From: JADMIH01 sp035274425 | Lineage (GTDB): Bacteria; Chloroflexota; Chloroflexia; QHBQ01; JADMIH01 | Direction: 5' to 3' | Assembly (NCBI GenBank): GCA_035274425.1 | Contig: DATEOC010000090.1 | Coordinates: forward strand, 1-64,000 | Length of the DNA stretch: 64,000 nt | Shown here: positions 9,372-16,550 of the stretch, piece after piece | How positions within the stretch are numbered: position 1 is the stretch's first letter | How the letters are laid out: every line of letters begins with the position of its first letter | The notes under the pieces: generated by a model | Database searches by the model: none | The model's input: the letters and a program-made list of their open reading frames with translations, nothing else | What the model was told of the DNA's origin: nothing | Translations under genes and position numbers: made by a program

Positions 9372-9410
9372 CTATAGCAGAGTATAGCACCTGTCTAGCA
9401 TATTGAAAAA

Positions 9411-9535
9411 GGACGATTTAAACACAGAGACACAGAGGGCACAAAGGTAACACAGAGATTATTATGGTTTACTGTACACCCATAATAATCTCTGTGCGTC
9501 CTCTGCCTCTCTGTGTCTCTGCGTTTAAATCGTCG
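9411..9535. repeat. Foldback element of ACACAGAG-type repeats, copy 1
   Basis: The left arm (CGATTTAAACACAGAG... to ATTATTATGG) is nearly the reverse complement of the right arm (CCATAATAATCTCTGTG ... TTTAAATCG). A homologous element with a related loop is at 47134-47245. It separates the rhomboid promoter region from the zinc-ribbon gene promoter. Confidence 0.85.
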
Positions 9536-9547
9536 CCAAACATCCAT

Positions 9548-9576
9548 TTGCTTTTCACGACCCGATGTGGTACAAT
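9548..9576 (+). promoter_or_regulatory. Sigma70-like promoter of the zinc-ribbon gene
   Basis: TTGCTT at 9548-9553, a 17-bp spacer and TACAAT at 9571-9576. The transcript would have a 5' leader of about 140 nt before the ATG at 9723, which is long for this window. Confidence 0.7.
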
Positions 9577-9722
9577 CAGAATGGCTAGGTTCGGAGAACT
9601 TATATCTCAAGGTGTTCTCGTAAATTCCCTCCCCGGTCTTGCGCGAAAACCCTCGGACACTCCACCGGCTAGACGAAGACAAGAGTAATTTCAGGCATTA
9701 GACCGAAAGGGAAAAGAGGACA

Positions 9723-10088
9723 ATGGCAGACAAGACACTGACGTGCCGCGATTGCGGCAATACCTTCACCTTCACCGAGGGTGAGCAAGACTTCTATTCA
9801 CAGAAGGGTTACAGCGAGCCTATGCGCTGCCCCGATTGCCGCGCCGCTAAGAAGGCCGCTCGCAACAGCGGTTACGGCGACAGCTACGGTGGAGGCGGTG
9901 GTAGCTATGGTGGCGGAGGTGGCTATGGCCGTTCCGAGCGCACGATGACCCAGGTGGTTTGCGCCAACTGTGGCAAAGACACCGAGGTGCCCTTCGTACC
10001 ACGTGGCGATAAGCCCGTTTACTGCTCCGATTGCTTCAGCCAGATGGGCTCAGGCAGCAGGGGCGGTGGCGGTGGTCGCCGCTACTAA
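9723..10088 (+). CDS. Zinc-ribbon protein with CxxC-x17-CxxC domain
   Basis: A 121-residue protein with two zinc ribbons. The first is CRDCGNTFTF...CPDC (residues 8-40). The second is CANCGKDTEVPF...CSDC (77-102), matching the CxxC-x17-CxxC family. A Gly/Tyr/Ser-rich linker (49-68) joins them and the tail is Gly/Arg-rich, so an RNA- or DNA-binding role is likely by inference. Related proteins with this plan are common in Chloroflexota and often carry glycine-rich, RGG-like tails. AAGAGGA precedes the ATG. Confidence 0.8.
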   Translation: MADKTLTCRDCGNTFTFTEGEQDFYSQKGYSEPMRCPDCRAAKKAARNSGYGDSYGGGGGSYGGGGGYGRSERTMTQVVCANCGKDTEVPFVPRGDKPVYCSDCFSQMGSGSRGGGGGRRY

Positions 10089-10156
10089 ATCAGTCTCGCG
10101 GGGGAGGGAACGCCAATACACAGGCTGCGTGGCGGCGTTAGCGGTAAACTGAAAAT

Positions 10157-10194
10157 AAGCGAAAGGGTTGGAACTTCTTCCAACCCTTTCGCTT
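10157..10194. terminator. Perfect-stem terminator after the zinc-ribbon gene
   Basis: AAGCGAAAGGGTTGGAA pairs perfectly with TTCCAACCCTTTCGCTT around a 4-nt loop CTTC. Confidence 0.85.
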
Positions 10195-10210
10195 TACACT
10201 ATTTGCAGTA

Positions 10211-10240
10211 TTGACAAACGTTACGGCTATGGGCTACAAT
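10211..10240 (+). promoter_or_regulatory. Consensus sigma70-like promoter
   Basis: TTGACA at 10211-10216, an 18-bp spacer and TACAAT at 10235-10240. It drives the secreted repeat protein, with a leader of about 45 nt. Confidence 0.8.
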
Positions 10241-10293
10241 CGCCTTCGTAGACATAACATTTGATGTCGTTTTCCTGTAGGAGGAGACCTTTT

Positions 10294-11379
10294 TTGAGAG
10301 TAACCCAGGCACTCAGCAGGCTGTTGGGCACAGCCATCGCTTCAACTCTAGCACTCGCACTATCTCTCGCTCCTTCCCCCTCTCAGCACTCCCCGGCCTA
10401 TCTACCCACCGCCAACTCCTTTTCGGCCTCCCTCGGCAACGCTCAGCACTCCGGCATCGCCGAAGCCGCGCCCGTCTCCACCAACACGAAGAACTCTATC
10501 TATTACAAGCAGACGGGGCACTATATCAAGGACGCCTTCCTCAACTACTGGCTGATGAACGGCGGCGTGGGCCTCTATGGATACCCCGTCTCGGAGGAGT
10601 TTACCTCCAATGGCGTGGCGATGCAGTACTTCGAGCGCGCCCGCTTCGAGTACCGTGCCAGCAGCACCCGCCCCTGGAAGGTAGAGCTGTCGGGGGTAGG
10701 CACTATGGTAACGGAGGGGCGCGAATTCCCCAGAGTGGACGCCTCGCAGGCCGGAAACCGTACATATTACTCGCAGACGGGGCATACGTTAGGCGGCTCC
10801 TTCAGGCAGTATTGGTCCAACAATGGTGGCCTCCCCATATTCGGCTACCCCATCTCCGAGGAGATGCAGGAGAATGGCCGGACGGTGCAGTACTTCGAGC
10901 GCGCCCGCTTCGAATTAAGTTCCGGGGGAAGCGTGCAGCTTGGCCTCCTGGGGCGTGAAGCAATGGTAAAGCAAGTCGCGTCTGGCGGCGCGGCTGCGAC
11001 CGTAGCCAATCCCGTAACGCGTCCAGGCTTCCAGATGAGCTTCTGGGGCGAGGCCACCGTGTTCGACGCCAACTGGTCGCGGGTGATCAGCCTCAACAAA
11101 GGCTGGGGCAACCTGCCGCAAGACTATGTAGGTCGCGGGCTGTACGCAGCGGCACCCGCCGACCTCGGACTGTACGGGCGCTGGGCGCGGGTCACACGCG
11201 GCACCCGCTCCATATTCGTCCAGTTCATAGACGTGATAGCCTATAAAGACATCCCCTACGTCCGCAACAAAGGCATAGTGATAGACCTGGGCCGGGAATC
11301 GTTCGAGGCCTTGGGTCAATACCGCGGTGGCCGCTACGAAGTCACCTTCGATCTCCTCTGGCCCGGCGACGAGCCTTGA
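10294..11379 (+). CDS. Secreted protein with two YFERARFE repeats and RlpA-like domain
   Basis: A 361-residue exported protein. The signal peptide covers about residues 1-30. Two copies follow of a module with the pattern YY.QTGH..........YW..NGG...GYP.SEE then QYFERARFE (about residues 70-135 and 148-215); this module resembles LGFP-type repeats of secreted Chloroflexota proteins. The C-terminal part (FWGEATVFDANW ... IDLGRESFEALG) looks like a double-psi beta-barrel of the RlpA type, which binds or cuts peptidoglycan glycan. Whether it is catalytic is uncertain. The start is TTG 10294 because TAGGAGGAGA lies 6 nt upstream. Confidence 0.7.
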   Translation: MRVTQALSRLLGTAIASTLALALSLAPSPSQHSPAYLPTANSFSASLGNAQHSGIAEAAPVSTNTKNSIYYKQTGHYIKDAFLNYWLMNGGVGLYGYPVSEEFTSNGVAMQYFERARFEYRASSTRPWKVELSGVGTMVTEGREFPRVDASQAGNRTYYSQTGHTLGGSFRQYWSNNGGLPIFGYPISEEMQENGRTVQYFERARFELSSGGSVQLGLLGREAMVKQVASGGAAATVANPVTRPGFQMSFWGEATVFDANWSRVISLNKGWGNLPQDYVGRGLYAAAPADLGLYGRWARVTRGTRSIFVQFIDVIAYKDIPYVRNKGIVIDLGRESFEALGQYRGGRYEVTFDLLWPGDEP

Positions 11380-11387
11380 TCTTCTCA

Positions 11388-11444
11388 GTTATCTTATGAA
11401 CAAAAATGGGACGCTGCGCGTCCCATTTTTGTTCATAAGATAAC
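11388..11444. terminator. Long palindromic bidirectional terminator
   Basis: A 27-bp stem (starting GTTATCTTATGAAC, ending at GGGACGC) closes a 3-nt loop TGC. A- and T-tracts lie inside the stem, so it reads as a terminator on both strands between convergent genes. Confidence 0.85.
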
Positions 11445-11449
11445 AGTCC

Positions 11450-12487
11450 TTATAATGCTGTTTGGATATTATCCGCAGCGGCACGTGCGGCGCGGATATT
11501 CTCCTCCGGGCAGTCTACGGGGATAGAGCAGGCGGGGCCGAGCATCCATCTCCTGCCGCCGGTCTGCTCTCGCGCCAGCCGTGCCTCAGACGTGATCTGT
11601 GCGGGGGTGCCAATTTGCAGCGTCTCGTTCTGGTAGCCACCTATCACTGCTTTGTCCGTGTTCAACTGTACGTCACGCAGGCCGGGGTTGCCCGGCGCGC
11701 CTACCGCCCAGTTGATGGCATGTACCGGGTAGTCACCCAGGCAGTAGAGGAGATTGTTGTTCTTGCAAACGTGCAGCACGTTGAAGGGAGCGTCCTCCAC
11801 CGCTTGAAGCACGCGCATGTCGTAGGGCCTGCCCCACTCCTCCCATTGCTCCTCGTTCAGCAGATCGCGGCTCGCCCAGTCTGTTGTGGCGAAGAAGATG
11901 CCGCTCGCGCCCGCCTTGATGCACTCGCGGGCGAAGCCGGCGAATGTCCCAGCTATAATCTCCAGCGCGCCGTGGAGGGCCTTGGGGTCGCGCTGCATGA
12001 TGTCGAAGATGTCGCGGTCATTCGGCACGAGATCGGCGGCGTAGGAGAGGGGGTTGAATATCGTCTCGATGGCGTACGTCTCGCCACCCAACGCCTCGCA
12101 GATGCGCTCCAATGCCTCTATCTGCTCGTCCAGCGCGCCCTCGCTGGGTGACAAAAGCTTTAGCTTGCCCCAGTCCGACGCGCTCGTAATTGGATATTCG
12201 GTCACATTGGGCTTGTCCGACGGGCCGTTGCCCGCATACTGTACCTTCACGCCCCAATCTTCGACGCCATACGAGGCGCGTGGGTTGACTTTCATCCAGT
12301 CCCAGTCATATTTCTTGTGGAACGATAGCATCGCGCCTGCCAGGTCTTCCGCCGTGCGCTCGCACTCGTAAAAGTGCCGCCAGAGCGATACAGGCGGGCG
12401 GTCTATAGGTTGGTTGCGGAGAGCAGCGTCTATGCGCTGCAACTTGGTCATTTTGGTTAGAACAGTAGGGTCCAGCTGTGATGCCAT
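11450..12487 (-). CDS. Uroporphyrinogen decarboxylase (URO-D) family protein
   Basis: A 345-residue TIM-barrel protein. The opening TKLQRIDAALRNQPIDRPPVSLW and later YAIETIFNPLSYA, GASGIFFATTDW and FNVLHVCKNNN segments fit the URO-D superfamily. That group includes haem-synthesis HemE and corrinoid or methylcobamide methyltransferases. No other haem gene is nearby, so a HemE role is not supported; a methyl-transfer or demethylation role is equally possible. The start is ATG 12487, preceded by GAAAGGAGCC; the upstream in-frame ATG at 12520 lacks this. Confidence 0.8.
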   Translation of the reverse strand: MASQLDPTVLTKMTKLQRIDAALRNQPIDRPPVSLWRHFYECERTAEDLAGAMLSFHKKYDWDWMKVNPRASYGVEDWGVKVQYAGNGPSDKPNVTEYPITSASDWGKLKLLSPSEGALDEQIEALERICEALGGETYAIETIFNPLSYAADLVPNDRDIFDIMQRDPKALHGALEIIAGTFAGFARECIKAGASGIFFATTDWASRDLLNEEQWEEWGRPYDMRVLQAVEDAPFNVLHVCKNNNLLYCLGDYPVHAINWAVGAPGNPGLRDVQLNTDKAVIGGYQNETLQIGTPAQITSEARLAREQTGGRRWMLGPACSIPVDCPEENIRAARAAADNIQTAL

Positions 12488-12517
12488 TTGAGAAAGGCTC
12501 CTTTCAGATCGGTAGGG

Positions 12518-12526
12518 CATTATAAC
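12518..12526 (-). promoter_or_regulatory. Extended -10 promoter of the URO-D-family gene
   Basis: On the minus strand TGTTATAAT matches TGnTATAAT. The heptamer array 12531-12588 starts just upstream and occupies the -35 position, exactly as at the DUF951 gene. Confidence 0.6.
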
Positions 12527-12530
12527 ACAG

Positions 12531-12588
12531 GACGGCGGACGACAGACGACAGACGACAGACGACAGACGATGGACGATGGACGATGGA
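12531..12588. repeat. Heptamer array (GACGACA)n and (GATGGAC)n
   Basis: Tandem 7-bp units drift from GGACGAC through AGACGAC to TGGACGA. Read on the minus strand they point into the extended -10 promoter. Confidence 0.85.
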
Positions 12589-12633
12589 AGTCGGCAGTAA
12601 GCTAGAGGTAAGGGAAGTGGATCGGGCCACAAA

Positions 12634-12673
12634 CTAATCTACCTATGTTAAGAGAAGTCTATTGGTAGATTAG
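12634..12673. repeat. TTAAG-loop hairpin, copy B
   Basis: A 10-bp stem CTAATCTACC/GGTAGATTAG encloses TATGTTAAGAGAAGTCTATT. The 11-mer GTTAAGAGAAG is identical to that in the loop of copy A (opposite strand). Confidence 0.75.
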
Positions 12674-12704
12674 ATTCATCCAGCATCTCAAGCGCCATCC
12701 TTTC

Positions 12705-12754
12705 CCAAACCTAACCTCCGACGTTAAGGAATCCCTATCGGAGGTTAGGTTTGG
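12705..12754. repeat. TTAAG-loop hairpin, copy C
   Basis: A perfect 17-bp stem (CCAAACCTAACCTCCGA and its complement) encloses a 16-nt loop starting CGTTAAGG. The loop length equals that of copy A, but the stem sequence differs. Confidence 0.75.
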
Positions 12755-12804
12755 ATAATCGGGTTGCTATCCTCTGGCTCTCTTACCGGGTAGAAAGAGG
12801 AAAA

Positions 12805-12843
12805 GCGAAGCGCACATAGGTCTTCTTAAGATGTGCGCTTCGC
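12805..12843. repeat. TTAAG-loop hairpin, copy E
   Basis: A 13-bp perfect stem GCGAAGCGCACAT/ATGTGCGCTTCGC encloses AGGTCTTCTTAAG. The loop contains a related TTAAGA(G)AAG motif on the minus strand. The flanks are A-rich and T-rich, so a terminator function is also possible. Confidence 0.65.
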
Positions 12844-12863
12844 CTTTCTTCTATTTCCAAGGG

Positions 12864-13029
12864 GTGTATAAGAACAATGATGAGGAGCAAAGAGTTTCGC
12901 GGGATGAAGTACATCTTTACCTGTCATTCCGAACGCAGTGAGGAATCTAGGGATCTATCCATCTGGCGAGCTTGGAGATTCCTCACTGCGTTCGGAATGA
13001 CATTCTTTATGCATTCGTTCTTAAACACT
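12864..13029. repeat. Dispersed hairpin element, copy 2 (full length about 166 bp)
   Basis: The outer ends are GTGTATAAGAACAATG (12864) and the complement of GTGTTTAAGAACGAATGCAT (to 13029). The inner palindrome (12922-13002) has arms TGTCATTCCGAACGCAG... and ...CTGCGTTCGGAATGACA. The central 30 nt is inverted relative to copy 3 at 54234. Confidence 0.85.
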
Positions 13030-13057
13030 CTCTAAATCTCATTGCATCCTCGCGTCC

Positions 13058-13106
13058 TACGTAATTAGCGTCACAACCTACGTAACGGGCTACGTAGGCA
13101 TACGTA
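13058..13106. promoter_or_regulatory. Cluster of four TACGTA boxes
   Basis: TACGTA occurs at 13058, 13079, 13091 and 13101. The pair at 13077-13098 forms CCTACGTA..TACGTAGG. The cluster lies about 50-100 bp upstream of the M23 promoter, so it may be an operator; it could also be a degenerate repeat. Confidence 0.35.
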
Positions 13107-13154
13107 ACGCACCGTAAAGTGCGTCGTAAAAAGGCCTGAAAGCGCCAAAAAGGG

Positions 13155-13184
13155 TAGAAATCGTGCCTGGTGTGCGGATATAAT
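13155..13184 (+). promoter_or_regulatory. Putative promoter of the M23 peptidase gene
   Basis: TATAAT at 13179-13184 with a weak TAGAAA 18 bp upstream. The leader is about 70 nt. Confidence 0.5.
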
Positions 13185-13261
13185 CTGGCTTGTGCGCCGG
13201 ATTATGTAAACAATCCGGGCAACGACGATGACTTACTACCTTATTGGAGGTGCTTTTTTCT

Positions 13262-13879
13262 ATGCGTATTATCCGCCTCGTGCTCATGCTGGTACTGGCC
13301 TCTTCCGCGTTTATTCCCGGCTCGATGAGCGTAGCCCAGGCGCAGCCTGCTTCTGCCACAGCCTCAGCACAAACCCCCACACCCTTCCTGACTCTCCCCT
13401 TCGTTCCCAATAGCGGGATGTCTATCCTCTCCGGCTGGTATTATTCGAGCAGCGGGGGCTTCCATGGCGGTATCGACTACATCAAAGGGAATGTAAATAA
13501 CTTGAGTACGTGGAGCACCTTCCAGGTGGTAGCCTCCGCAGACGGCGAGGCGTGTGGCAATTGCAGTGGCCGCCAGGGGAACGCCGTTTGGGTGAAGCAC
13601 AATATAGGCGGGAAAACGTATTACACTTATTACGGGCACCTGGCCTCCATCGCCCAGGGCATCCCTATAGGCTCGCAGTCGCGCACCGTGAAGGTAAAGC
13701 GCGGGCAGCTCCTCGGCATGGCGGGTGACACGGGCGCGGGTCGCGGTATACTCCACCTCCACTTCGCTCTCTACAACTCCTCCAGCCAGCCCCTCGACCC
13801 CTACAGCATCGGCAAGCTGCGCCAATATTACCCCGCGCCAACAAGCAGTCAGCCCGGCGTAGGCTGGTTCCTCAAATGA
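13262..13879 (+). CDS. Secreted M23 family metallopeptidase
   Basis: A 205-residue exported protein with a signal peptide to about residue 26 (VAQAQ). The LytM/M23 zinc motifs are present: FHGGIDY (His, Asp ligands), YGHL, and LHLHF. It probably cuts peptide cross-links in peptidoglycan during wall remodelling. The domain is short and lacks LysM or coiled-coil regions. The start is ATG 13262, with TTGGAGGTG just upstream; the TTG within that Shine-Dalgarno sequence is not used. Confidence 0.85.
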   Translation: MRIIRLVLMLVLASSAFIPGSMSVAQAQPASATASAQTPTPFLTLPFVPNSGMSILSGWYYSSSGGFHGGIDYIKGNVNNLSTWSTFQVVASADGEACGNCSGRQGNAVWVKHNIGGKTYYTYYGHLASIAQGIPIGSQSRTVKVKRGQLLGMAGDTGAGRGILHLHFALYNSSSQPLDPYSIGKLRQYYPAPTSSQPGVGWFLK

Positions 13880-13952
13880 AAGGAAAAAGGATAAGGGATA
13901 AAGGATAAATTAGGAGTTCACTTTCTAATTTATCCTTTATCCTTTTTCCTTT
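13879..13952. repeat. Foldback of GGATAAA/GGATAAG heptamers
   Basis: AAAGGAAAAAGGATAA.. on the left is nearly the perfect complement of ..TTATCCTTTTTCCTTT on the right. It starts at the M23 stop codon. A related element lies at 34107-34176. Confidence 0.85.
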
Positions 13953-13958
13953 AGTCAA

Positions 13959-14002
13959 AACCAGAACCCCTGATGCCTATATGACATCGGGGGTTTCTGG
14001 TT
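13959..14002. terminator. Hairpin terminator
   Basis: AACCAGAA.CCCTGATG pairs with CATCGGGGGTTTCTGGTT around CCTATATGA. Confidence 0.75.
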
Positions 14003-14091
14003 AAGAAGGAGGAGGAAGGAGCGGACACTCCATTTTGGCTACTTTCGTTCTCAATAAAGTATACGCAGGGGGTTACAGATCGGATTTCAGA

Positions 14092-14157
14092 AGGCAGTAG
14101 GCAGTAGGCAATAGTCCCAAGTAATCACGCATCACGCATTATCGTCCTTCGTCCTCT
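14092..14157. repeat. Mixed heptamer arrays downstream of ribF
   Basis: (GGCAGTA)n, then CACGCAT units, then (CCTTCGT)n. The last units overlap the 3' end of ribF. Confidence 0.7.
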
Positions 14158-15072
14158 CAGCACCTTTCGCGCGGCGTCCGTGTCATTACCCATTTGCACT
14201 ATCAGCGGAGCCATCCCCTCGAACTTGAGTTGGCCGCGAAGGTATTTGACGAAATGCGCGGTCAGGACCTCGCCATACATGTCGGCTTCGTAGTCGAGAA
14301 TGTGGACTTCTACGAGGCGAGCATCGTCCTCAAAGGTGGGGCGGGTGCCGATGCTGGTGACAGAGGGAAGGAATTCGCCTGTGGCATGGCGGGTACACCA
14401 CGATGCATACACCCCGTCGGGAGGTAGGGCCTGGTAGGCTGTAGTGGCGAGATTGGCCGTGGGGTAGCCCATCTCTCTGCCACGCTTCGAGCCGTGTACC
14501 ACCGTACCTGGCACCATAGGGTAGCGCCCCATGAGGGTGGTGGCGCTCTCCATGTCGCCCGACATGACCGCCTGGCGTATGCGCGTGCTGCTGACAGGTT
14601 CGCCTCCCACCTCAACCAGGGGGGCAATCTGTAGAGTATAGCCCATCTCCATGCCCAATTGCGCCAAGACGTCCGTATTGCCCGTGCGCCCATGCCCCAG
14701 CGCGAACCCTGCTCCCTCCCAAAGCTCGATAAAGGGGAGGTACTGCCGAAGCCAGGCTATAAAGTCGGGAGCCTGTACCTGCGAAAGCTCTTTTGTGAAG
14801 GGGACGACCACCGTTTCGTCCAACCCGGTCTCTGCTAAAAGCGCCAACTTCTCCGGCAGGCGCGTGAGGTAGGCCAGCGGCTGATCGGGTCGCAATACCT
14901 CCCTGGGTGACGGCTCGAATGTGAGGGCTACTGCCGCCACACCTTTCTGCCGTGCGCTCTCGACCAGGCACGAAATGAGCTGCTGGTGCCCCAGGTGGAC
15001 GCCATCGAACGATCCAATGGTGAGGACGGCGGGGGTAGGGTTGCGTTGGGCCAAGTCTGTGATAATCCGCAT
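14125..15072 (-). CDS. ribF: Bifunctional riboflavin kinase / FAD synthetase
   Basis: A 315-residue enzyme that phosphorylates riboflavin to FMN and adenylates FMN to FAD. The N-terminal FAD synthetase domain has TIGSFDGVHLGHQQL, a nucleotidyl-transferase motif. The C-terminal kinase domain has GTVVHGSKRGREMGYPTANL and a terminal PTF..VEVHILD segment. The length is typical. The start is ATG 15072, directly after the MazG-like gene; an ORF extension to 15117 would overlap that gene. It is the last gene of the nrnA-truB-ribF cluster. Confidence 0.95.
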   Translation of the reverse strand: MRIITDLAQRNPTPAVLTIGSFDGVHLGHQQLISCLVESARQKGVAAVALTFEPSPREVLRPDQPLAYLTRLPEKLALLAETGLDETVVVPFTKELSQVQAPDFIAWLRQYLPFIELWEGAGFALGHGRTGNTDVLAQLGMEMGYTLQIAPLVEVGGEPVSSTRIRQAVMSGDMESATTLMGRYPMVPGTVVHGSKRGREMGYPTANLATTAYQALPPDGVYASWCTRHATGEFLPSVTSIGTRPTFEDDARLVEVHILDYEADMYGEVLTAHFVKYLRGQLKFEGMAPLIVQMGNDTDAARKVLRGRRTIMRDA

Positions 15073-15088
15073 TCTTATAGTATAGCCT

Positions 15089-15409
15089 TCATTTAGATGA
15101 TTGTATGGACTCCTCAAGCTCTTCCATTGTGCGTAGGAACGTTTGCTCCAGATCGATATCGTACATTTTCGACAGCACCAGGATGCACCATAGGCAATCC
15201 GCCAATTCGTGGGCTAACTTTTCTTTTGCATCTGGTATGTTCCTTATACCGCTTGACGCCATGACCAACTTCATCAGATCACCAACATCTCCGACGAAGC
15301 CCAGTGCTACTTCCTCTCGCGTCCAACTCCGGCCATACAGTACTTTCTCGAGTTCGGCATACCGCTCTCTAACCTCTAAAGCCCTCTGCATCAAGTTATC
15401 TAAATACAT
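15089..15409 (-). CDS. MazG-like nucleotide pyrophosphohydrolase family protein
   Basis: A 106-residue all-helical protein. HELADCLW gives the second (ExxD) half of the MazG metal site. The first half, normally EExxE, reads GDVGDL here, so one or two metal ligands are changed. It lies between truB and ribF with 16 bp to ribF, probably in the same transcript. The family hydrolyses non-canonical or excess NTPs; activity here is uncertain because of the altered motif. Confidence 0.65.
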   Translation of the reverse strand: MYLDNLMQRALEVRERYAELEKVLYGRSWTREEVALGFVGDVGDLMKLVMASSGIRNIPDAKEKLAHELADCLWCILVLSKMYDIDLEQTFLRTMEELEESIQSSK

Positions 15410-15454
15410 CTATATTTTAGCCTGGGGTAAGCCGAGAATAGGGCAAGGACTCCA

Positions 15455-16414
15455 TCAACTCTCGGCCCTTTTAGTATCTGCAACATTATGCTTGGTGAAA
15501 ACTTTCCTTGGCCGCCAGAGCCTTAGCTCCCCATCCCAGTACAGTATAGCTAATAACTCTCCACTTTGCGTAATCGCCGCCATCACTGGGTGTTCGCCCA
15601 TGGCAATATGAGGTAAGCGCAACGGGCGGCCTTGTAAGAGGTCAAGCTCTTCGGCAGGTGTGACTATGTGCTTCCTCCACCCCATCAGTATATAGTCAGG
15701 AGGGTAGAGGCTTTCCTGCCACGTGCCCTCCTCAAAGGCTGCTGCCAGGCCCTCAAGAGTAGTCGCACCTTCGATGGTGAAAGGACCGTGCCGAGTGCGT
15801 TGTAGAGCCGTCAGGTACGCGCCTGTGCCGAGTGCCGCACCGAGGTCATGGGCGAGAGAGCGGATGTACGTCCCCTTGCTACACTCTACGAACATCTGAA
15901 GGACAGGTGGCTTATATACCTCCAGCTCTAGCCGGGTGATAGTAACATGGCGGGGTTGGCGCTCTATCTCAACACCCTTGCGTGCCAATTCATACAGCTT
16001 CTTACCCCCGACCTTGATAGCAGAGTGCATCGGTGGTAACTGATCTATCTCCCCCCGAAACGCCTCCAAGGCTTCTTCTACAGCCTGGCACGGAGGCGCA
16101 ATCACTTCCGGCGTTAAGGTAATCACACCTTCCCGGTCATAAGTATCGGAGGTCGCGCCGAGAAAGAGGCCGGCACGATAAGCCTTATCCGCGTCCGCCA
16201 GGTACTCCACTAGCCGCGTAGCCTTGCCCACCACGACAGGCAGCACGCCGGTTGCCATTGGATCGAGTGTGCCCGCGTGACCCACCTTCGATTTCGGATT
16301 TTGAATATCTGTGGTCTCCCTTGTCTGCCACTGGCGCAGGATACGCCGCACACGGGCAACTACGTCGTGGGAGGTGAGGCCGTGGGGCTTGTTTATGTTG
16401 AAGATGCCGTCCAT
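15455..16414 (-). CDS. truB: tRNA pseudouridine(55) synthase
   Basis: A 319-residue enzyme that converts U55 of tRNA to pseudouridine. The opening INKPHGLTSHDVV and the catalytic loop KVGHAGTLDPMATG (catalytic Asp51) are clear, and YLADADKAYRAG follows. Between VRRI and KVGHAG there are about 17 residues instead of the usual 5-7. The extra stretch includes TDIQNPKSK, which is encoded by the same TTTGGA-type heptamer repeat found elsewhere (16287-16310). The start is ATG 16414, which abuts a CACGTTT array, so there is no normal ribosome-binding site. Confidence 0.95.
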   Translation of the reverse strand: MDGIFNINKPHGLTSHDVVARVRRILRQWQTRETTDIQNPKSKVGHAGTLDPMATGVLPVVVGKATRLVEYLADADKAYRAGLFLGATSDTYDREGVITLTPEVIAPPCQAVEEALEAFRGEIDQLPPMHSAIKVGGKKLYELARKGVEIERQPRHVTITRLELEVYKPPVLQMFVECSKGTYIRSLAHDLGAALGTGAYLTALQRTRHGPFTIEGATTLEGLAAAFEEGTWQESLYPPDYILMGWRKHIVTPAEELDLLQGRPLRLPHIAMGEHPVMAAITQSGELLAILYWDGELRLWRPRKVFTKHNVADTKRAES

Positions 16415-16549
16415 GCGTGAAACGTGAAACGTGATGCGTGAGATTATTGCCCAACTAGTAATTCGTAATTCGTAATTCCCTAAAACCTCTGCGCCTCTGC
16501 GGTGAACCATAAAATTCTTGGCGTTCTTGGTTATCTTGGCATCTTGGCG
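16415..16549. repeat. Mixed heptamer block between nrnA and truB
   Basis: Read on the plus strand: (GTGAAAC)n, (ATTCGTA)n, CCTCTGCG units, then CTTGGCG units. The block separates two genes that usually lie close together in one operon and directly touches both. Confidence 0.8.
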
Positions 16550-16550
16550 T

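Noticed and set aside
11450..12487. Assignment of the URO-D gene as hemE
   Set aside because: Motifs fit the superfamily only; no haem genes adjoin, and methyltransferase relatives look similar.
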